Origin: Bacteroidaceae bacterium
GTDB taxonomy: Bacteria; Bacteroidota; Bacteroidia; Bacteroidales; Bacteroidaceae
NCBI GenBank assembly: GCA_900770665.1
Contig: CAAGKZ010000007.1
Location: 1 to 64,000, forward strand
Direction of reading: 5' to 3'
Length of the DNA stretch: 64,000 nt
Each line of letters starts with the position of its first letter. The stretch's first letter is position 1. A program made the position numbers and the translations under genes. Under the pieces are notes generated by a model, which was given only the letters and a program-made list of their open reading frames with translations, was not told where the DNA came from and did not search any database. Of this stretch, positions 8,931 to 22,329 are shown piece after piece.

Positions 8931-10967
8931 ATGAAGTTTGAACTTATATCCGACTACTCTCCCATGGGCGACCAGCCCGAGGCTATTGCACAGCTTGTCG
9001 AGGGTGTAAAGAACGGCGTTCCGGCACAGACACTGCTAGGTGTCACCGGTTCGGGCAAGACCTTTACAATGGCAAACGTCATCAAGGAAATCAACCGTCC
9101 CACCCTCATCCTGAGCCACAACAAGACATTGGCTGCACAGCTCTACAACGAGTTCAAGGGATTCTTCCCCAACAACGCAGTGGAGTACTACGTATCGTAC
9201 TACGACTACTACCAGCCCGAGGCATATATCCCATCGAGCGACACATACATCGAAAAGGACCTTGCCATCAATGACGAGATTGACAAACTGAGGCTTGCCG
9301 CCACATCGGCACTGCTGTCGGGGCGCAAGGATGTTGTTGTCATCTCATCCGTTTCGTGCATATATGGCATGGGTAACCCGAGCGACTTCTACAACAACGT
9401 GATTGAAATAGGTGTGGGACAGAAACTCGACCGCAATGTATTCCTGCGCAAGCTTGTCGGCAGTCTCTACACACGCAACGATGCAGCCCTCTCACGTGGC
9501 AACTTCCGCGTCAAGGGCGACACCGTCGAGGTGAGCCTTGCCTACAGCGACCACGTGCTGCGCATCACCTTTTGGGACGATGACATTGACAGCATCGAGG
9601 AGATTGACAGCGTAACCGGCGTGCGCGTAGCCACCTTCGACGACTACAGAATATACCCGGCAAACCTGTTCATGACCACAAAGGAGAGCACAGAGCGTGC
9701 CATCGCACAGATTGAAATTGACCTTGCCGACCGCGAAGAGTACTTCCGCGAAATTGGCAAGCCGCTCGAAGCCAAGCGCCTGCACGAGCGCGTGACATAC
9801 GACATTGAGATGTTGCGCGAACTGGGGCACTGCTCGGGCATCGAGAACTACTCGCGCTACTTCGACGGCCGCGAAGCCGGCACACGCCCCTACTGTCTGC
9901 TCGACTTTTTCCCCGACGATTTCCTGCTCATCATCGATGAGAGCCACGTGAGTGTACCGCAGATACATGCAATGTACGGCGGTGACCGTGCCCGCAAGAC
10001 AAACCTTGTGGAGTTCGGGTTCCGCCTGCCTGCAGCATTCGACAACCGCCCGCTAAAATTCGAGGAGTTCGAGAAACTCACTCCACAGACAATATACGTG
10101 AGCGCTACACCGGCCGACTACGAGCTCGACAAGAGCGAAGGCATCATCGTGGAACAGGTTATACGCCCCACAGGCCTGCTCGACCCCATCATCGAGGTGC
10201 GTCCCATTGCCAACCAAGTGGACGACCTTATGGAGGAGATACAGTTGCGCGTCGAACGCGAGGAGCGCGTGCTCGCCACAACACTCACAAAGCGGATGGC
10301 CGAAGAGCTGACGGACTACCTGCAGAAGAACGGTGTGCGCTGCAACTATATACACAGCGATGTCGACACCCTTGAGCGCATACAGATAATGACCGACCTG
10401 CGCGAGGGACTGTACGACGTTCTCATTGGAGTAAACCTGTTGCGCGAAGGTCTTGACCTGCCCGAAGTCTCACTCGTTGCCATCCTGGATGCCGACAAGG
10501 AGGGTTTCCTGCGCAGCCACCGCTCACTCACACAGACTGCAGGCCGTGCAGCCCGTAACGTCAACGGTCTTGTAATATTCTATGCCGACAAGATAACAGA
10601 GAGCATGCAGCGCACCATTGACGAGACAAACCGCAGACGCGAGAAGCAGATGCGCTACAACGAAGAGAACGGAATAACCCCGACACAAATCAAGAAAGAT
10701 ATAACCAACGCACTTGCCCTTGACAGAAAGAGCAAGGACGAGGTCAAGACAATCAAGCTCTACGACAGCGACAACACATCTACGGCTATTGCATGCGACC
10801 CTATTGTGGAATACATGAGTGTAGAGCAATTGAAGAAGAGCATTGAGCGCACCCGTAAACAGATGGAGAGCGCAGCGGAGAAGATGGAGTTCATTGAAGC
10901 CGCACAGTACCGCGACGAGATGTTCAAGTTGATGGAGATATTGAAGCAGAAAACGGAGGTTCGATAA
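8931..10967 (+). CDS. uvrB: Excinuclease ABC subunit B (UvrB)
   Basis: A 678-residue protein, normal for UvrB, the damage-verifying helicase-like subunit of nucleotide excision repair, which works with UvrA and UvrC in the cytoplasm. Visible features are the Walker A motif GVTGSGKT (37-44), the DNA-clamping beta-hairpin YYVSYYDYYQPEAYIP (about 86-101), a DESH Walker B box near 340, helicase motifs (NLLREGLDLPE; QTAGRAARN) and a C-terminal UVR domain (about 637-672) that contacts UvrC. The start ATG is the first in frame and gives the conserved N-terminus. It is a single gene on the plus strand, flanked by minus-strand genes and ended by a strong hairpin. Confidence 0.98.
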   Translation: MKFELISDYSPMGDQPEAIAQLVEGVKNGVPAQTLLGVTGSGKTFTMANVIKEINRPTLILSHNKTLAAQLYNEFKGFFPNNAVEYYVSYYDYYQPEAYIPSSDTYIEKDLAINDEIDKLRLAATSALLSGRKDVVVISSVSCIYGMGNPSDFYNNVIEIGVGQKLDRNVFLRKLVGSLYTRNDAALSRGNFRVKGDTVEVSLAYSDHVLRITFWDDDIDSIEEIDSVTGVRVATFDDYRIYPANLFMTTKESTERAIAQIEIDLADREEYFREIGKPLEAKRLHERVTYDIEMLRELGHCSGIENYSRYFDGREAGTRPYCLLDFFPDDFLLIIDESHVSVPQIHAMYGGDRARKTNLVEFGFRLPAAFDNRPLKFEEFEKLTPQTIYVSATPADYELDKSEGIIVEQVIRPTGLLDPIIEVRPIANQVDDLMEEIQLRVEREERVLATTLTKRMAEELTDYLQKNGVRCNYIHSDVDTLERIQIMTDLREGLYDVLIGVNLLREGLDLPEVSLVAILDADKEGFLRSHRSLTQTAGRAARNVNGLVIFYADKITESMQRTIDETNRRREKQMRYNEENGITPTQIKKDITNALALDRKSKDEVKTIKLYDSDNTSTAIACDPIVEYMSVEQLKKSIERTRKQMESAAEKMEFIEAAQYRDEMFKLMEILKQKTEVR

Positions 10968-11009
10968 AAGTAGCATTCCCTCTTTTCATTCACACGCCAT
11001 GTAAAAAAC

Positions 11010-11040
11010 GAGACCGGTTTTTGTTAGCAAAACCGGTCTC
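11010..11040. terminator. Bidirectional terminator between uvrB and 11059-11739
   Basis: Perfect 12-bp stem GAGACCGGTTTT / AAAACCGGTCTC with a 7-nt loop between convergent genes. A-rich 5' and T-rich 3' stem edges suit termination on both strands. Confidence 0.8.
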
Positions 11041-11058
11041 AAGTATTATATGGTTAGT

Positions 11059-11739
11059 CTAAAATGGTGCCCAATGGTTTTCTACATCCTTTGGAAACAG
11101 TTCCTTAAAGACTTTGGTCAGTTCAACAGCATCCGGTTCCAAAGCATCAACGGCAGCAGGGTCATTATCCTTTACGGCAGCGCACAACTTTTCAAGAATC
11201 TCCTCCAGTTTATGGCAATTTGTGCCTTGCCTTGGCGACCAGAACTCTGCTGTAAAAAGACCACTTTCAAGCAGCAGTTCGTAAGTCACACCGTCCAGAC
11301 CATTTCCTTGTGCAGTGTAAGATGATGAGAATACAGCCGCATAGAAAAGCTCATACAAACTCTTTGCCGTTTTGGGAGAAACCACGCAACGGTACTCGTT
11401 TACCTTAACATCGGGAGTGATGCCCGGCTTATACTGCGAATGAGCACCGAAATAGTAAAACCATATATTCTCCTCGGCAACCCTCAATACAAATTCCGAT
11501 GTTGAACCATAATAACAACAGCTTGATTCACCGCTCCATGATGGAGTTATAGTGAATGCAAAACGCGTTTTACCATAATCCGGCAACAACAGGCTATCCT
11601 TTTTTACAGCATAATCGTCCATAACATCCTCGGGATAAGGAGTGACGAACCGGCCTGTAGGGACAAGCCTGCTTTGGGCACTTGCCATAGAAGAAAAGCC
11701 CAGTACAAAAAGAATAAAAAAAACAGCTTTGCGACTCAT
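11059..11739 (-). CDS. Secreted protein of unknown function
   Basis: 226 residues with a clear signal peptide (MSRKAVFFILFVLGFSSMASAQ). The mature part has a Cys-Cys-Tyr-Tyr patch in SWSGESSCCYYG, aromatic beta-type segments (ENIWFYYFGAHSQYK), a lone Cys in NEYRCVVS, and a helical C-terminal region. I do not recognise the family. It lies 21 nt after the RsmI-like gene and is the last gene of the mtaB operon, ended by the hairpin at 11010-11040. Nothing links its function to tRNA or rRNA modification; the association may be only positional. Confidence 0.7.
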   Translation of the reverse strand: MSRKAVFFILFVLGFSSMASAQSRLVPTGRFVTPYPEDVMDDYAVKKDSLLLPDYGKTRFAFTITPSWSGESSCCYYGSTSEFVLRVAEENIWFYYFGAHSQYKPGITPDVKVNEYRCVVSPKTAKSLYELFYAAVFSSSYTAQGNGLDGVTYELLLESGLFTAEFWSPRQGTNCHKLEEILEKLCAAVKDNDPAAVDALEPDAVELTKVFKELFPKDVENHWAPF

Positions 11740-11760
11740 AATTTATTGATTTAAATCCAA

Positions 11761-12465
11761 TTATTTATACAGCAGGAATATACACGGTATCTTCGACAAA
11801 TCGGGCACCTTCCCCTTCCACTCCTTTACGGTACGCGTCTTGGCATACTCACCTTCGCAAGTGAGATTGGCCGCAATACACAGTTTTGTCTGCGGGCGGC
11901 AGGTTGCAAGAATATCCTCAATCATCTTACCATTGCGGTAAGGTGTCTCAATGAAAAGCTGTGTCTGGTCCTCGTTATATATACGCTGTTCCAATTTACG
12001 CAGAGCCTTTATGCGCTCATCAGGTTTCACGGGCAGATAACCGTTGAAAGCAAAGCTTTGGCCATTGAAGCCCGATGCCATAACCGAGAGGATTATACTT
12101 GATGGCCCTACAAGCGGAACAACCTTCAAGCCCTTGCGCTGTGCAATGGCAACGACATCGGCTCCAGGGTCTGCAACTGCAGGGCAACCGGCCTCGGAAA
12201 TCACGCCCATTGGCTTGCCATCATGGAGCGGACGCAAATAGCCCGCCACGTCCTGCGGCGAGGTATGCTTGTTCAGCTCAAAGAACTGCGAACCGTCAAT
12301 GTCAAAAGCAGGGTCTACCTTGCGCAGGAAACGACGTGCCGAGCGCACATCCTCCACAATAAAGTGGCGTATGCCGGCAATGATTTCACTGTTGTATTGC
12401 GGTAACACATTGCCAAGCGGAGTATCGCCCAATGTAACGGGCAAGAGATATAATGCAGCCTCCAT
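11761..12465 (-). CDS. RsmI-like tetrapyrrole-methylase-fold SAM methyltransferase
   Basis: 234 residues of the tetrapyrrole (corrin/porphyrin) methylase superfamily, to which 16S rRNA 2'-O-methyltransferase RsmI belongs. Family features seen are the first strand (ALYLLPVTLGD), MGVISEAGCPAVADPG (the GxPxxxDPG SAM-binding loop), VPLVGPSSIILSVMASGFNGQSFAFNGYLP, and LFIETPYRN (RsmI has a comparable E-S/T-P motif). The N-terminal P-T/L-G-N segment differs from classical RsmI, so the substrate is not certain. It lies 3 nt downstream of the GT2 gene, in the operon mtaB - GT2 - methylase - secreted protein. Confidence 0.85.
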   Translation of the reverse strand: MEAALYLLPVTLGDTPLGNVLPQYNSEIIAGIRHFIVEDVRSARRFLRKVDPAFDIDGSQFFELNKHTSPQDVAGYLRPLHDGKPMGVISEAGCPAVADPGADVVAIAQRKGLKVVPLVGPSSIILSVMASGFNGQSFAFNGYLPVKPDERIKALRKLEQRIYNEDQTQLFIETPYRNGKMIEDILATCRPQTKLCIAANLTCEGEYAKTRTVKEWKGKVPDLSKIPCIFLLYK

Positions 12466-12468
12466 ATA

Positions 12469-13479
12469 TTAACCAAGTTGCGAAAAATATTTTTTACCTT
12501 TTAAATAGTATTGCCCAAGCAGCGAAAAACGGGAACGTTCCTTTATTTCAGGGACAAGCGTTGCCGCGAGATTCTGCTCACGCACCACCATGTACTCACC
12601 ACGCATGCGCTTGTATTCACGGCGTGCACGGATTACAGCCTTGAAATCACCCCAGGCGCCTGTGAGCAGGAATTTAAGTGCCGCAACATAGTCAAGCAAA
12701 GCGCGCATGCGCATCACGCCACGCAACTCGTCACTTGGCAAGTTCTTATATAGCATCAACAGATTGTTGCGGAAATTGAGGAATGTCTTGCGTGGGTTGC
12801 TCTTGTTGAGCGTTGCACCGCCCACATGATATACCGTGCTCTTCGGCACTACATATATTTCGCCACCACGCGCCAACATACGCCAACAGAGGTCAATCTC
12901 CTCCATGTGCGCAAAGAAACGGCCGTCAAGGCCGCCTGCATTACGGAACGCAGCACTGCGCAGCATCATTGCGGCACCCGTAGCCCAGAACACGCGGCAG
13001 ACATCATCGTACTGCCCATTATCCTCCTCAACGGTGTCAAAAAGACGACCGCGGCAATAGGGATAGCCATAGCGGTCAATGAAACCGCCTGCCGCACCGG
13101 CATATTCAAATTGTGTCTTATTGTTGTATGCAAGAATCTTTGGTTGGCAAGCCACGGCATTGGAATTTTCCCCCATGAACGAGAGCAACGGTTCAAGCCA
13201 CCCATCGGTTACCTCGACATCAGAATTGAGCAACAGGAAATATTCTGCATCCACCTGCTCAAGAGCCTTGTTATAGCCATCTGCAAAACCATAGTTCCTG
13301 TCGAGCTGTACAAGGCGCACACCAGGAAAACCCTTGGTAACGACAGTCACAGAATCATCGGTCGAAGCATTGTCGGCAACCACAATCTCTGCACCCGGCG
13401 AATACTCTATCACCGAAGGCAGAAAACGTGAAAGCATCGACGCTCCGTTATAATTCAATATGACAACCGCAACCTTCAT
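12469..13479 (-). CDS. Family 2 glycosyltransferase
   Basis: 336 residues with a GT-A fold N-terminus: VAVVILNYNGASML (nucleotide-binding start), EIVVADNASTDDS, and the DxD-type motif LLLNSDVEV near residue 100, followed by GAAMMLRSAAF and HMEEIDLCWR (the ED acceptor-side motif of rhamnosyltransferase-like GT2s). It probably transfers a sugar from a nucleotide sugar at the cytoplasmic membrane face in surface polysaccharide synthesis; donor and acceptor cannot be read from sequence. The ATG overlaps the mtaB stop by 4 nt (ATGA), so translation is probably coupled. The C-terminal 60 residues are basic and may be membrane-associated. Confidence 0.9.
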   Translation of the reverse strand: MKVAVVILNYNGASMLSRFLPSVIEYSPGAEIVVADNASTDDSVTVVTKGFPGVRLVQLDRNYGFADGYNKALEQVDAEYFLLLNSDVEVTDGWLEPLLSFMGENSNAVACQPKILAYNNKTQFEYAGAAGGFIDRYGYPYCRGRLFDTVEEDNGQYDDVCRVFWATGAAMMLRSAAFRNAGGLDGRFFAHMEEIDLCWRMLARGGEIYVVPKSTVYHVGGATLNKSNPRKTFLNFRNNLLMLYKNLPSDELRGVMRMRALLDYVAALKFLLTGAWGDFKAVIRARREYKRMRGEYMVVREQNLAATLVPEIKERSRFSLLGQYYLKGKKYFSQLG

Positions 13480-14813
13480 TTGTCGATTACCTCAATTATC
13501 TCATCGACCGTCAGAGCCGACTTATCCTCGTTGAAACTTCCAAGGCGCACACGCACCAGGCGATTCACCATAGCAGAATCGGCTGCAGTCTCCACACGGA
13601 TGTAGTTCGCAGTAAAACCACCCATAGGCATACCCGAACGTGGTTTCTCAAAGAGCACCACAGCCTCTTTGCCGCAATACTTCTCATAGAATGCAAGGCG
13701 TTTCTCCTCGCTCAATGCAATGAGCAACTGGCTGCGGCGATGCTTCTCGGCAGGCGACACCGCACCGCCAAGCTTCAGAGCCTGTGTACCGGGACGCTCG
13801 GAGTAGCTGAATACGTGCAACTGTGAAATATCGAGTCCCTTGATAAAATCGTATGCCTGCTGAAACAGCTCCTCACTCTCGCCACGTGTTCCCACAATCA
13901 CATCCACGCCAATGAAAGCGTCGGGCATAGCCTCTTTGACCTTTGCTATCTTAGCCGCAAACAAAGCTGTGTCGTAACGGCGATGCATAAGTTTCAGCAC
14001 CTCGTCACTGCCCGCCTGCAGCGGAATATGGAAATGGGGCATGAACGCACGCGACTGCGAAACGTAGTCAATTATCTCGTCGGTGAGCAAGTTGGGTTCA
14101 ATGGACGAAATACGGTAGCGCGATATGCCATCAACACCATCGAGCGCCTTCACAAGCGAAATAAACGATTCACCTGTTGACTTGCCGAAATCGCCGATGT
14201 TCACACCTGTGATTACAACCTCGGAACCACCCTCGGCAGCTGCTTTCTGCGCCTGCTCTACAAGTTCTGCAATCTGCGGATTACGGCTGCGACCACGCGC
14301 AAAGGGGATGGTACAATAGGTACAGAAATAGTCACAGCCATCCTGTACTTTAAGGAAATAGCGCGTGCGGTCGCCACGCGAACAGGAGTGCACGAAGTTG
14401 CGTACATCCTTTGTGGGCTGCACATACCACTCGCCGCTGTTGGTGCTTTCAATATTCTTTATGATGTAATCGAGCACTTCACCTTTCTTGTCTATTCCAA
14501 GCACAACGCCCACACCGGGTTCCTGCGCAAGTTTCTCGGCCGACAGCTGCGCATAGCAGCCTGTAACCACGACAAAGGCACCGGGATGCTGGCGCACCAG
14601 TTTGTGTATTGCCTGGCGGCACTTCTTCTCGGCCTCTTGCGTAACTGCACAGCTGTTCACCACACAGATATCAGCCATTTCACCACGCTTTGCGGTGCGT
14701 ATGCCGGCATCCTGCAGCTGCCGTTCGATTGTTGCCGTTTCCGAAAAGTTCAATTTGCAGCCAAGTGTATAATATACCGCCTTTTTATCTTTAAAAACCG
14801 TTTTGTCTATCAT
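13476..14813 (-). CDS. mtaB: tRNA N6-threonylcarbamoyladenosine methylthiotransferase (MtaB)
   Basis: A radical-SAM methylthiotransferase that turns t6A37 of tRNA into ms2t6A37. Domains are UPF0004 with cluster cysteines in YTLGCKLNFSE, CVVNSCAVT and VVTGCYAQ; the radical-SAM motif GCDYFCTYCTIP (CxxxCxxC); and a C-terminal TRAM-like domain. The frame is open 14 codons further upstream to 14855, but the ATG at 14813 (MIDKTVF) fits the family N-terminus and gives 445 residues. It is the first gene of a four-gene minus-strand operon and overlaps the GT2 gene by 4 nt. The LGCKLN signature favours MtaB over MiaB or RimO. Confidence 0.95.
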   Translation of the reverse strand: MIDKTVFKDKKAVYYTLGCKLNFSETATIERQLQDAGIRTAKRGEMADICVVNSCAVTQEAEKKCRQAIHKLVRQHPGAFVVVTGCYAQLSAEKLAQEPGVGVVLGIDKKGEVLDYIIKNIESTNSGEWYVQPTKDVRNFVHSCSRGDRTRYFLKVQDGCDYFCTYCTIPFARGRSRNPQIAELVEQAQKAAAEGGSEVVITGVNIGDFGKSTGESFISLVKALDGVDGISRYRISSIEPNLLTDEIIDYVSQSRAFMPHFHIPLQAGSDEVLKLMHRRYDTALFAAKIAKVKEAMPDAFIGVDVIVGTRGESEELFQQAYDFIKGLDISQLHVFSYSERPGTQALKLGGAVSPAEKHRRSQLLIALSEEKRLAFYEKYCGKEAVVLFEKPRSGMPMGGFTANYIRVETAADSAMVNRLVRVRLGSFNEDKSALTVDEIIEVIDK

Positions 14814-14927
14814 ATTTGTTCCATGGCTTATGCCAAATCTTTGCGAAAATAGCATTTTTTTTCCAAAATAGAGGAATAGAGAGTGTAAATAATGCTCAAA
14901 ACAAGGCTCAGGTGCAAAAGTTGGGGG

Positions 14928-15062
14928 CTATGCAAGAAGTTGGTTCGCCTGTAAACTATAGGATACAAAAACTCGCTTTCGCTCGTCATTAAATTCTACG
15001 GCACTCCTCAACCTTAATTGTTCACTTGTATTTTTCTTTAAGTATTTCTTTGACATTACCAT
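14928..15062 (-). CDS. Candidate 44-residue basic small protein
   Basis: A short frame (MVMSKKYLKKNTSEQLRLRS then AVEFNDERKR) in the 429-nt gap between mtaB and the small lipoprotein gene. It is highly charged and has no signal peptide. The stretch 'SEQLRLRSAVEFNDERK' resembles, from memory, tiny proteins or repeat-encoded frames seen in several Bacteroides/Prevotella genomes; that impression is unchecked. The ATGs at 15062 and 15056 are both possible. No convincing promoter was identified. It could equally be a fossil or a dispersed repeat. Confidence 0.3.
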   Translation of the reverse strand: MVMSKKYLKKNTSEQLRLRSAVEFNDERKRVFVSYSLQANQLLA

Positions 15063-15115
15063 TTCACGCGGTAAAGTTTGCGAGGCGCCATTGCAACGGA
15101 ATGCAAAATAAAAAA

Positions 15116-15140
15116 ACGCACCGGCCATAGACCGATGCGT
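15116..15140. terminator. Short hairpin upstream of the 44-residue frame
   Basis: ACGCACCGGCC / GACCGATGCGT form a stem with a wobble pair and a short loop. Together with the hairpin at 15183 it makes a double-hairpin region after the small lipoprotein gene. Confidence 0.45.
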
Positions 15141-15182
15141 ATGTAAAATTTGTTTTTCTCATTAAATTGAAATTTAGAGCCA

Positions 15183-15213
15183 AATCCCTTGTCCATTAAG
15201 GACAATGGATTTT
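15183..15213 (-). terminator. Terminator of the small lipoprotein gene
   Basis: AAATCC..TTGTCC pairs with GGACAA..GGATTT around an ATTAA loop, about 30 nt past the stop codon at 15243. Confidence 0.6.
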
Positions 15214-15242
15214 TAGGCTTCTAAACTTCAGATTGGCTAAAA

Positions 15243-15461
15243 TTACTCAGCCACTGCCTCTGCAGGGATAACCTCAGTAGCTACCTTGCCACCAGCGTCA
15301 GGACCTGGAGCTGCTGCAGGGATAACCTCTGTTGCTGCTGCAGGAACGATCTCTGTTGCGTCTGTAATTTCAACAGATGCTGTCTCCTCTGCTGCCTTCT
15401 CTGACTTACCGCAAGATGCGAAAGCAAGAGCCAATACTGCTACATAGAAAAATTTCTTCAT
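15243..15461 (-). CDS. Small Ala/Glu/Pro-rich lipoprotein
   Basis: 72 residues with a lipoprotein signal peptide and lipobox (LAFASCG, Cys17), so it should be lipidated and attached to a membrane. The mature part is low-complexity, acidic and repetitive: ATEIVPA, ATEVIPA and ATEVIPA occur about 15-25 residues apart. No enzymatic domain is present. It is monocistronic, with its own promoter and terminator. Small abundant lipoproteins of this kind often have structural or unknown roles; I do not recognise a named family. Confidence 0.75.
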   Translation of the reverse strand: MKKFFYVAVLALAFASCGKSEKAAEETASVEITDATEIVPAAATEVIPAAAPGPDAGGKVATEVIPAEAVAE

Positions 15462-15534
15462 AACTGTATAATTTTATTTAACATATCACCTACTCCCTTC
15501 ATAGCGTTTCGGCGTCCTCTTTTCAAATTTTTCG

Positions 15535-15564
15535 CAAAATTACATTAAATTATTCAAATACAAA
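15535..15564 (-). promoter_or_regulatory. Promoter of the small lipoprotein gene
   Basis: Minus-strand TTTG, 18 nt, TAATTTTG, about 75 nt before the ATG at 15461. The spacing is 1 nt shorter than ideal. Confidence 0.45.
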
Positions 15565-15621
15565 TACTTTTTGTACAAAAAATCACAATTTCTTTTCAAA
15601 ATAACAGCTGACTGCATTAAA

Positions 15622-20049
<4,428 letters not shown>

Positions 20050-20158
20050 TTAATATTTGATATATTGCATATATATAATTTTATGAGTAAATTTGCAACA
20101 ATTTTGCATAAACTTATATTTATACACTTTTTAGACATGAACTAAAACACATATACCA

Positions 20159-22288
20159 ATGATGAAAAAAAGCGTAGCAATTATGGCAGCAATAGCAATT
20201 ACAGGTGCTGCGACAGCCGCAAATGACGGCACCAAAGCAGTAGAGCCTATTGGTAAATCTGAAATAAAGATAGAGGGCGGAGTGATGACCCCCGAAGCCC
20301 TTTGGGCAATGGGCCGCATTGGCGAGGTGAGCGTATCGCCCGATGCCAAGAGCATCCTCTACGGCGTAAGCTACTACAGCGTAGAGCAGAACAAGAGCCA
20401 CCACACACTCAACATCATGGGTGCCGATGGCAGTAACGATACAAAGCTGACAACAACCGCAGCCAATGAGAGCAGCGCCACATGGATTAAGGGCGGAACA
20501 AAAATTGCCTTTCTTTCAAATGCAAGCGGAAGCAGCCAAGTGTGGGAGATGAACCCCGACGGCACCGGGCGCAAGCAGCTCACAAACGATGCCTGCGACA
20601 TCGAAGGTTTCCTTTTCTCGCCCGACGAGACAAAGGTAATCCTCATAAAGCGCATCAAAATCAAGCCCACAACGGCTGACATCCATCCCGACCTTCCACT
20701 TGCAAAAGGTTTTGTGATAGATGACCTCATGTACAAGCATTGGGACGAGTGGCTCAACGACGCTCCGCATCCCTTCATCGCCAACTTCGACGGCACATCA
20801 ATAGATGAAGGCAAAGACATGCTCGAGGGCACTGTCTACGACTGCCCCAACCGCCCCTTCGGTGGTGCCGAGCAGCTTGCATGGAGCAACGACTCAAAGC
20901 AGATTGCATACTCATGCAACAAAAAGAGCGGCCGCGACTACACATTGAGCACCGACACCGACATCTACCTGTACAACCTCACAACCGGCACAACCACCAA
21001 CCTGTGCAAACTCGACGAGGCACGTTCGAGCTACGGATATGACAACGCGCCACAGTTCTCGCCCGACGGCAAGATGATTGCATGGACAAGCATGGCACGC
21101 GACGGATATGAGAGCGACCAGATTCGCCTCAGCATCATGAACCTTGCCACAGGCGAGCGCACATACCTCACCGGCATGCCCGACGCAAACGGCGTCACAG
21201 CATTCGACAGCAATGTCGACAGCTACTGCTGGGCACCCGACAGCAAGAGCCTCTACTTCACCGGCACATGGCACGGCACAACACAGGTGTACAACATCAC
21301 CCTCAAGGGCAAGCTCACAAAGATGACCGATGGCGACCACGACTACAACTCGGTGGCAATGCTCGGCGCCAAGAACCTCATCATGACCCGCGTCTAAATG
21401 AGCGCACCTGCCGACATCTACACCATGAAGGCAAAGGCCGGCGCCGAGGTTAAGCAGCTCACTTTCGAGAACAAGCACATCTTTGACCAGATAGAAATTG
21501 GCAAGGTAGAGGCGCGTTGGTGCAAGAGCGTGGACGGTAAAGACCTCCACTCATGGGTAATCTATCCCCCACACTTCGACCCCACAAAGAAGTACCCCAC
21601 CCTGCTGTTCTGCGAGGGCGGCCCACAGTCACCCGTGAGCCAGTTCTGGAGCTACCGATGGAATTTCCAGATTATGGCGGCAAACGGCTACATCATCATT
21701 GCCCCCAACCGCCGCGGCCTTCCCGGCTTCGGACTCGCATGGAACGAGGAGATCAGCACCAACTATGGCGGTAACTGCATGAGCGACCTGCTCACCGCAA
21801 TTGACGACATCAGTAAGGAGCCATACGTCGACACCGACCGTTTGGGTTGCGTGGGTGCAAGTTTCGGCGGCTACTCGGCAATGTGGCTTGCAGGCCACCA
21901 CGAGAAGCGCTTCAAGGCATTCATTGCACACGACGGTTTCTTCAACATGGAGCAGCAGTACTACGAGACCGAGGAGAGCTGGTTCCCCAACTGGGATTTG
22001 GGCGGTGCACCATACGAGCAGACCGAGGGTGTGAAGCGTTCATACGCAAACTCACCCCACAAGTTCGTTGAGAATTGGGACACCCCAATCCTGCTCATCC
22101 ACGGCGACCGCGACTACCGCATCCTCTCGTCACAGTCAATGGCAGCATTCAATGCTGCTCGCCTGCGTGGCATCCCTGCACAGCTGCTACTATTCCCCGA
22201 CGAGAACCACTGGGTACTGAAACCACAGAACGGCATCCTTTGGCAGCGCACATTCTTCGGCTGGCTGGAGAAGTGGCTCAAGAAATAA
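20159..22288 (+). pseudogene. Dipeptidyl-peptidase 5-like S9 peptidase, split by one in-frame TAA
   Basis: Two frames, 20159-21397 (412 codons) and 21398-22288 (296 codons), lie in the same reading frame, separated only by TAA at 21395-21397 and immediately followed by ATG. The first part has a signal peptide (KKSVAIMAAIAITGAATA) and a beta-propeller (EVSVSPDAKS, DLMYKHWDEWLNDAPHPFIAN). The second holds the S9 hydrolase with Ser155 in GASFGGYS, Asp239 in HGDRDYR and His271 in DENHW (numbered from its ATG). The joined length of about 709 residues and many motifs match Porphyromonas DPP5, which removes dipeptides in the periplasm. Homologues have an R-x-S/Q-like residue where the stop lies, so one base change explains it. 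Alternatives are sequencing error, readthrough, or reinitiation at TAAATG; a separately made hydrolase half would lack a signal peptide. Confidence 0.85.
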
Positions 22289-22329
22289 TCACTTAATTCT
22301 AAAAAAATGAATAAACTAAAAATATTACT

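Noticed and set aside
20912..21550. A 212-codon minus-strand frame across the peptidase stop codon
   Set aside because: I considered whether the TAA marks a real gene boundary with an antisense gene. The frame is low-complexity Val/His/Cys/Ala and explained by codon bias of the peptidase strand.
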